Translations under genes and position numbers: made by a program | Notes under the pieces: generated by a model | What the model was told of the DNA's origin: nothing | Databases searched by the model: none | What the model saw: only the letters and a program-made list of their open reading frames with translations | Assembly: GCF_001976145.1 (NCBI RefSeq) | Contig: NZ_MOXD01000007.1 | Location: 186,001 to 250,000, forward strand | Source: Serratia oryzae | Lineage (GTDB): Bacteria; Pseudomonadota; Gammaproteobacteria; Enterobacterales; Enterobacteriaceae | Length of the DNA stretch: 64,000 bases | Reading direction: 5' to 3' | Part shown: in pieces, positions 58,479-64,000 of the stretch | Numbering within the stretch: the stretch's first letter is position 1 | Layout of the letters: every line of letters starts with the position of its first letter

Positions 58479-59741
58479 ATGTACTATTTAAAAAATACTA
58501 ATTTTTGGATGTTTGGGCTGTTTTTCTTCTTCTACTTTTTTATCATGGGGGCCTATTTCCCGTTTTTCCCTATCTGGCTGCATAGCATTAATCAGATCAG
58601 CAAAAGTGATGCCGGGATTATCTTTGCCAGCATCTCCTTCTTCTCATTACTGTTTCAACCGATATTTGGTTTACTGTCAGATAAGCTGGGGCTGAGAAAA
58701 CACTTATTGTGGATTATCACCGGGATGCTGGTGTTATTTGCACCGTTCTTTATCTATGTTTTTGGCCCTCTCTTACGCACTAATATTGTTTTAGGCTCTA
58801 TTGTGGGTGGGATTTATCTTGGCTTTATTTATAACGGCGGCGCGCCAGCCATTGAGGCGTATATAGAGAAAGTGAGCCGTCGTAGTTCGTTTGAGTTTGG
58901 CCGTGCACGCTTATTTGGCTGCATCGGCTGGGCGTTGTGTGCTTCGGTGGCTGGCATTATGTTCACCATCAACAATGAATTTGTATTCTGGCTTGGCTCT
59001 GGCTGTGCCTTGGTACTGGCGCTCCTGCTACTGATTGCTAAACCTGAAGCGGGGAACTCTGCACAGATTGCAGATAAGTTGGGGGCTAACAGTAAACCGT
59101 TTAATTTACGCCTGGCGTTCGAATTACTCAAAGACGCTAAGCTGTGGTTTTTAGCCCTGTATGTGGTGGGTGTTTCCTGTACCTATGAAGTGTTTGATCA
59201 GCAGTTCGCCAACTTCTTTATTTCGTTCTTCTCTTCAGCCGATCAGGGCACGCGTGTTTTTGGCTATGTCACTACCATGGGTGAATTGCTGAATGCATTA
59301 ATCATGTTTTTTGCTCCGCTGATTGTGAATCGTATCGGCGGCAAAAATGCGCTGCTGCTGGCAGGGTTAATCATGTCGATACGCATTATTGGTTCTTCAT
59401 TTGCCTCTACGCCGTTAGAAGTGGTGGTTCTGAAAACCTTGCATATGTTTGAGGTTCCATTCCTGATCGTTGGCTGTTTTAAATATATTACCTCGGTATT
59501 TGAGGTGCGCTTCTCTGCCACGATTTATCTGGTTTGCTTCTGCTTCTTTAAACAATTAGCGATTATGTTTATGTCGGTCTTTGTCGGGAACCTGTATGAA
59601 AAAATTGGTTTCCACGGTGCCTACCTTATTCTGGGGCTTATTGCGCTGACGTTTACGCTGATATCACTTTTCACGCTGTCGGGGCGCGGGCCGCTGTCGG
59701 CTTTTAAACGTGAGCCTGATGCGGTAAGGAATATGGCGTAA
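58479..59741 (+). CDS. lacY: LacY, lactose permease
   Basis: 420 residues; E. coli has 417. Twelve TM helices of the MFS oligosaccharide-proton symporter family. The residues needed for sugar binding and proton transfer are all present: Glu in AIEAYIEK, Arg in [10 protein letters not shown], Glu in TTMGELLNA, Arg in MSIRIIGSS, and His and Glu in KTLHMFEVP. It starts [13 protein letters not shown] as in E. coli. Separated from lacZ by an ERIC element; its stop overlaps the most upstream lacA ATG. Confidence 0.97.
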   Translation: MYYLKNTNFWMFGLFFFFYFFIMGAYFPFFPIWLHSINQISKSDAGIIFASISFFSLLFQPIFGLLSDKLGLRKHLLWIITGMLVLFAPFFIYVFGPLLRTNIVLGSIVGGIYLGFIYNGGAPAIEAYIEKVSRRSSFEFGRARLFGCIGWALCASVAGIMFTINNEFVFWLGSGCALVLALLLLIAKPEAGNSAQIADKLGANSKPFNLRLAFELLKDAKLWFLALYVVGVSCTYEVFDQQFANFFISFFSSADQGTRVFGYVTTMGELLNALIMFFAPLIVNRIGGKNALLLAGLIMSIRIIGSSFASTPLEVVVLKTLHMFEVPFLIVGCFKYITSVFEVRFSATIYLVCFCFFKQLAIMFMSVFVGNLYEKIGFHGAYLILGLIALTFTLISLFTLSGRGPLSAFKREPDAVRNMA

Positions 59742-59761
59742 TGAACAGCAAGGAAAACGCG

Positions 59762-60382
59762 ATGATGCAGCGGGAAAGATTAGCCAGTGGGTATTTATAC
59801 ACTGATATGGATGAAAGCATGGCGGAAGAGCGCCTGCGCGGAAAAGAATTAGTCTACGACTTTAATCATACGCGCCCTTCAGAGCAGGCAAAGCGTGAGG
59901 CGCTGATCCGTCGGCTGATGGGGAAAATCGGCAAAAACTTTTGGATTGAGCCGCCACTGCATGTTGCCTATGGCAGCCAGATCGCGATCGGGGATAACTT
60001 TTACGCCAACTTTAATCTGGTTGTGGTGGATGACGGTAAAGTGCTGATTGGCGACAATGTGATGATTGCGCCGAATGTCACAATCTCCACCACCGGGCAC
60101 CCGGTGGATCCAACGGTGCGTATTACCGGGCAGCAGTTTTCTTTGGCCGTAACGATTGAGGATAACGTCTGGATTGGCAGCGGGGCGATCATTAATCCCG
60201 GCGTTACCATCGGCCGTAATAGCGTGATTGGTGCTGGCAGCGTGGTGACCAAGGATGTGCCCTGTGATGTGGTCGCTGCGGGCGTTCCCTGCCGCGTACT
60301 AAGATCCATCGGCGAGCGCGACCGGATTTTCTACCATAAAGGGCGGCGTTTCGCAGATATTCCAGTAGAAACAGCAAAATAG
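59762..60382 (+). CDS. lacA: LacA, galactoside O-acetyltransferase
   Basis: 206 residues; E. coli has 203. A left-handed beta-helix hexapeptide acyltransferase (repeats such as IGDNVMIAPNVTI, VWIGSGAIINPGVTIG, NSVIGAGSVV) with the catalytic His in STTGHPV. The ATG at 59762 has AAGGA at seven bases; an in-frame ATG at 59741, overlapping the lacY stop, is possible but has no site. Confidence 0.94.
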   Translation: MMQRERLASGYLYTDMDESMAEERLRGKELVYDFNHTRPSEQAKREALIRRLMGKIGKNFWIEPPLHVAYGSQIAIGDNFYANFNLVVVDDGKVLIGDNVMIAPNVTISTTGHPVDPTVRITGQQFSLAVTIEDNVWIGSGAIINPGVTIGRNSVIGAGSVVTKDVPCDVVAAGVPCRVLRSIGERDRIFYHKGRRFADIPVETAK

Positions 60383-60568
60383 CTTTTTTTCGTGTATTGA
60401 TGCGTTCACTTGTTGATTTTTCGTCCAATGAAATGCCTTTTTAACTTTTATTTGCGAGTTTCGATCAAGGTTATGGCACGGTTCAAAGTTTGTGACGATT
60501 CTCTCACTATACTGGTTCGGCATTAACGTCTTACCTCAACATAAAAGCAGCAAGTAAAGGAACCCACA

Positions 60569-62848
60569 ATGGACGAACAGCTCAAACAGAGTGCTCTTGA
60601 TTTCCATCAGTTTCCTGTCCCAGGGAAGATCCAGGTATCACCCACTAAACCGCTGGCAACGCAGCGCGATCTGGCCTTGGCTTATTCGCCGGGCGTCGCT
60701 GCGCCTTGTCTGGAAATTGCGGCCGATCCGCTCGCTGCCTACAAATATACCGCGCGTGGCAATTTGGTGGCGGTGATCTCCAACGGCACTGCGGTGCTGG
60801 GCTTGGGCAATATCGGGGCGCTGGCGGGTAAGCCGGTGATGGAAGGTAAAGGCGTTCTGTTTAAGAAGTTTTCCGGTATTGACGTGTTCGATATCGAAGT
60901 TGATGAGCATGACCCTGACAAACTGATCGACATCATTGCTGCGCTTGAGCCGACTTTCGGTGGGATTAATCTGGAAGATATTAAAGCGCCAGAATGTTTC
61001 TACATTGAGAAAAAACTGCGTGAACGCATGAAGATCCCAGTGTTCCACGACGATCAGCACGGCACCGCGATCATCACGACTGCCGCAGCGCTGAACGGCC
61101 TGCGGGTGGTGAAAAAGAATATTTCCGACGTGCGGCTGGTGGTTTCCGGCGCGGGGGCGGCGTCGATCGCCTGCCTGAACCTGCTGGTGGCGCTGGGGTT
61201 GCGCAAGCAGAACATTACCGTTTGTGATTCCAAAGGGGTGATCTACAAAGGTCGTGACGCCCATATGGAAGAAACCAAGGCGGCTTATGCGATCGAAGAC
61301 AACGGCCAGCGCACGCTCGGGGACGCCATTCCGAATGCCGATATGTTCCTCGGCTGTTCCGGCCCTGGCGTGTTGACGCCAGAGATGGTGAAAACCATGG
61401 CCAGAGATCCGCTGATCATGGCGTTGGCTAATCCGGAACCGGAAATTCTGCCGCCGTTGGCCAAAGCGGTGCGCCCGGATGCGATTATCTGTACCGGCCG
61501 CTCTGACTACCCGAACCAGGTTAACAACGTGCTGTGTTTCCCGTTCATCTTCCGCGGTGCGCTGGACGTGGGCGCGACCACGATCAACGAAGAGATGAAG
61601 CTGGCCTGTGTGCACGCGATCGCCGATCTGGCACTGGCTGAACAGAGCGATGTGGTGGCTTCGGCCTATGGCGGCCAGGATCTCTCCTTCGGCCCGGAAT
61701 ACATCATTCCAAAACCTTTCGATCCGCGCCTGATTGTGAAAATCGCTCCGGCGGTGGCTAAGGCGGCGATGGACTCCGGCGTGGCGACGCGCCCGATCGA
61801 AGATTTTGATGCCTACGTCGAAAAACTGACCGAGTTTGTCTACAAAACCAACCTGTTTATGAAGCCGATCTTCTCTCAGGCGAAGAAAGAGGTGAAACGC
61901 GTCGTGCTGGCGGAAGGGGAAGAGGAGCGCGTGCTGCACGCCACACAGGAGTTGGTATCGCAGGGGCTGGCGTATCCGATCCTGGTTGGCCGCCCGAGCG
62001 TGATCGAAAAACGCCTGAAGCATCTGGGTTTGCAACTGACGCCGGGCAAGGATTTCGAAGTGGTGAACAACGAATCCGATCCGCGCTTTAAGGCATACTG
62101 GGGCGAGTATTACCAGATTATGAAGCGTCGTGGCGTTTCGCAGGAGCAGGCACGCCGTGCGGTGATCGGCAACCCGACGCTGATTGCTGCCATTATGCTG
62201 CATCGTGGTGAAGCCGATGCCATGATTTGTGGCACCATCGGCAGCTATCATGAGCATTATGAGGTGGTTGAGAAGGTGTTAGGCTTCCGCAAAGGAGCGC
62301 ACGTCGCTGGGGCAATGAACGCATTGCTGTTGCCGAGCGGCAATACCTTTATCGCTGATACCTACGTCAACGATGATCCAACGCCGGAGCAACTGGCCGA
62401 AATCACGCTGATGGCCGCGCATACCGTGCGCCGTTTCGGCATCGAACCTAAGGTGGCGCTGCTGTCCCATTCCAGCTTTGGTTCTTCCGACAGCCCGGCG
62501 GCACGCAAGATGCGTAAAACGCTGGAATTGGTCAATCAGATGGCACCGGAACTGGAGATTGACGGTGAAATGCACGGAGATGCGGCGCTGGTGGAAAGCA
62601 TTCGTCACGATCTGATGCCGGACAGCCCGCTGAAAGGCTCTGCCAACGTGCTGATTATGCCGAATATGGAAGCGGCGCGTATCAGCTACAACCTGCTGCG
62701 GGTGTCTTCTTCTGAAGGGGTGACCGTAGGGCCGGTGCTGATGGGCGTTGCCAAACCGGTTCACATTCTGACACCGATCGCATCCGTGCGCCGCATCGTC
62801 AACATGGTAGCGCTGGCGGTGGTGGAAGCGCAGACCGAGCCGTTATAA
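60569..62848 (+). CDS. maeB: MaeB, NADP-dependent malic enzyme
   Basis: 759 residues, identical length to E. coli. An N-terminal malic-enzyme domain (about 1-425; [28 protein letters not shown] fold [14 protein letters not shown]) is joined to a C-terminal phosphotransacetylase-like domain (about 430-759; [31 protein letters not shown]) that is regulatory in E. coli, binding acetyl-CoA. Converts malate to pyruvate with NADPH. AAAGGAA precedes the ATG. The 186-bp gap to lacA shows no clear lacA terminator; the maeB promoter lies there. Confidence 0.97.
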   Translation: MDEQLKQSALDFHQFPVPGKIQVSPTKPLATQRDLALAYSPGVAAPCLEIAADPLAAYKYTARGNLVAVISNGTAVLGLGNIGALAGKPVMEGKGVLFKKFSGIDVFDIEVDEHDPDKLIDIIAALEPTFGGINLEDIKAPECFYIEKKLRERMKIPVFHDDQHGTAIITTAAALNGLRVVKKNISDVRLVVSGAGAASIACLNLLVALGLRKQNITVCDSKGVIYKGRDAHMEETKAAYAIEDNGQRTLGDAIPNADMFLGCSGPGVLTPEMVKTMARDPLIMALANPEPEILPPLAKAVRPDAIICTGRSDYPNQVNNVLCFPFIFRGALDVGATTINEEMKLACVHAIADLALAEQSDVVASAYGGQDLSFGPEYIIPKPFDPRLIVKIAPAVAKAAMDSGVATRPIEDFDAYVEKLTEFVYKTNLFMKPIFSQAKKEVKRVVLAEGEEERVLHATQELVSQGLAYPILVGRPSVIEKRLKHLGLQLTPGKDFEVVNNESDPRFKAYWGEYYQIMKRRGVSQEQARRAVIGNPTLIAAIMLHRGEADAMICGTIGSYHEHYEVVEKVLGFRKGAHVAGAMNALLLPSGNTFIADTYVNDDPTPEQLAEITLMAAHTVRRFGIEPKVALLSHSSFGSSDSPAARKMRKTLELVNQMAPELEIDGEMHGDAALVESIRHDLMPDSPLKGSANVLIMPNMEAARISYNLLRVSSSEGVTVGPVLMGVAKPVHILTPIASVRRIVNMVALAVVEAQTEPL

Positions 62849-62857
62849 CGTCTTGAT

Positions 62858-62894
62858 AAACGCCCCCTGTTGCTGCAGCAGGGGGCGTTTTTTT
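62858..62894. terminator. Bidirectional terminator between maeB and mmuM
   Basis: Stem AACGCCCCCTG / CAGGGGGCGTT around TTGCTGCAG-type loop, with a T-run on the plus strand and AAA before the stem (T-run on the minus strand). Lies between the convergent stops of maeB and mmuM. Confidence 0.9.
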
Positions 62895-63831
62895 ACGCTT
62901 TGCAGCGCTCGGCAATCGCCTGAATATCCGCAGGCGTGGTCCGGCAGCAGCCGCCTATCAGGCGTGCACCGCTGCGCTGCCAGTCTGCGATCTGGTTGAT
63001 CAGATGATGCGGATCGTTGCCGCAAGGGTGCCAGGTTTTGCTCACCGCATCGTAGTGTTCACCGGAATTAGGATAAACCAGCAGCGGTTTATCGCTCAGC
63101 GCGGCAAACTGCTGCAAAGCCGGAGTAACGTTTTCCAGCGCAATACAGTTGATCCCAATAGCCAGTACCTGTGGGTTACCCTGCAGCGCGGCGATCGCTT
63201 CAGCCAGCGGCGTACCGTCGCTCAGATGCTGGCTATCACGCAATGTGAACGAGAACCAGGCGCCTAAATGCGGGAACTGCTGCAACAGTGCCAACAACGC
63301 CTGCAACTCGGTGAAAGAGGGCAGGGTTTCACAGGCCAGCAGATCAACCCCGGCGGCCGCTAAGGCTGCAATACGCGGGCGATGAAATGCGATCATCTCT
63401 TCCTGCGGCAAACGGTAATCCCCACGATACTCAGAGCCATCGGCCAGATAGGCACCGTAAGGGCCGACGGAACCGGCGACCAGTAAGGGGGCAGCCTGCG
63501 GGTGCGTGGCCAGATAATCCGCACGCGCCTGCTGCGCCAACTGCACGCTTTTAGCGATCAGCGCGAGCGATTGCTGCTCATCAAGCCCGCGGCGCAGAAA
63601 ACCCTGTGGCGTCGCCTGATAGCTGGCGGTGATGGCGCACTGTGCCCCGGCGTTAAAATAGTCCAGATGAACGTGATAAATCAGTTGCGGGTTTTCGATC
63701 AGCACCTTGGCTGACCACAGCGGATCGGTAAGATCGCAGCCACGCGCTTCTAGCTCGGTAGCCAAAGCACCGTCCAGAATCAAGGTGCGGTTATCTGCCA
63801 GCAGAGGGGCGATAGGGTTATTAACCGACAT
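62893..63831 (-). CDS. mmuM: MmuM, homocysteine S-methyltransferase
   Basis: 312 residues; E. coli has 310. The zinc-binding cysteines are in [10 protein letters not shown] (about 222) and GGCCR (about 293-296). Transfers a methyl group from S-methylmethionine to homocysteine, giving two methionines. The start at 63831 lies within the end of mmuP (11-base overlap), so the two genes form the mmuPM operon. An upstream in-frame start at 63870 would extend deeper into mmuP and is not preferred. Confidence 0.95.
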   Translation of the reverse strand: MSVNNPIAPLLADNRTLILDGALATELEARGCDLTDPLWSAKVLIENPQLIYHVHLDYFNAGAQCAITASYQATPQGFLRRGLDEQQSLALIAKSVQLAQQARADYLATHPQAAPLLVAGSVGPYGAYLADGSEYRGDYRLPQEEMIAFHRPRIAALAAAGVDLLACETLPSFTELQALLALLQQFPHLGAWFSFTLRDSQHLSDGTPLAEAIAALQGNPQVLAIGINCIALENVTPALQQFAALSDKPLLVYPNSGEHYDAVSKTWHPCGNDPHHLINQIADWQRSGARLIGGCCRTTPADIQAIAERCKA

Positions 63832-64000
63832 GGTCTTCTCCGATCTTGAGTAAGGTTTTCTGCCCGGCACGGCGGGTCAGGTAATAGAGCAGGTAACACA
63901 GCGCGACAAACGGCAGGCCACAGTACAGCGCAATGCGCTGCTCGGGATCAAACGCCAGACCGATGCAGGCCAGCAGGCACAGCGCGAAGCCAGCAATCGG
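63821..64000 (-). CDS. mmuP: MmuP, S-methylmethionine permease (C-terminal end)
   Basis: The last 59 codons of a minus-strand gene entering from the right edge, ending at TAA 63823-63821. The two hydrophobic stretches [15 protein letters not shown] and [17 protein letters not shown] and the final basic tail resemble the end of MmuP, an APC-family amino acid transporter. Position directly upstream of mmuM supports it. Confidence 0.85.
   Translation of the reverse strand, partial: PIAGFALCLLACIGLAFDPEQRIALYCGLPFVALCYLLYYLTRRAGQKTLLKIGEDHVG

Noticed and set aside
60638-62257. 539-codon open frame antisense to maeB
   Set aside because: The complementary strand encodes a complete MaeB; long antisense frames are common in G+C-rich coding DNA and this one has no similarity or ribosome-binding site.

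Overview
The window reads as chromosome of an enterobacterium outside Escherichia, most likely Serratia or a close relative (inference from protein similarity, gene order and the style of its ERIC repeats; no 16S is present). Its backbone follows the order known around 55-56 min of the E. coli map: bepA, perM, bcp-gcvR, dapA-bamC, purC, ypfJ, tmcA, ypfH, ypfN, dapE, yffB, the 19-codon gene ypfM, acrD, narQ, nudK, talA and maeB. Into this backbone several accessory blocks have been placed.

Layout. 1-10 kb: envelope and biosynthetic housekeeping genes (bepA fragment, perM, bcp, gcvR, dapA, bamC, purC with a PurR box, ypfJ, tmcA, ypfH). 10-14 kb: a minus-strand run with ypfN, an M15 peptidase gene translationally coupled to dapE, yffB, then a chorismate mutase/isochorismate lyase-like gene, a GNAT gene and a TPR gene. 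14-18 kb: ypfM, the RND pump gene acrD and a small winged-helix regulator. 18-27 kb: the narQ-narP nitrate two-component system facing the complete napFDAGHBC periplasmic nitrate reductase operon. 27-28.7 kb: nudK, a chromosomal ccdAB toxin-antitoxin pair and two abutting ERIC repeats.

28.7-40.2 kb is one long minus-strand operon: GntR regulator, peptide-binding protein, M32 carboxypeptidase, creatininase-family protein, ketopantoate reductase-like enzyme, SDR, two permeases, two ABC ATPases and isoaspartyl peptidase. It looks like an import and breakdown system for an unusual peptide or amide. 40.2-45.9 kb is a visibly A+T-rich island holding a YobI/KAP-like membrane P-loop NTPase gene broken by a +1 frameshift, and an unrecognised membrane protein.

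45.9-53.9 kb: talA, then an RpiB-like isomerase, a zinc dehydrogenase, an MFS polyol permease, an SDR, DhaK, DhaL and a SorC-type regulator. Together these fit a tetritol (erythritol/threitol) pathway ending in erythrose 4-phosphate, which transaldolase can consume. 54.0-60.4 kb: a complete lacI-lacZYA locus with a promoter and O1/O2 operators strikingly like those of E. coli, and an ERIC element between lacZ and lacY. 60.5-64 kb: maeB, then mmuM and the end of mmuP.

Eight ERIC-type repeats are scattered through the intergenic gaps: three are exactly 127 bp, three are short 78-81 bp derivatives and two carry inserts or rearrangements. I found no rRNA, tRNA, CRISPR array, IS element, integrase or prophage gene.
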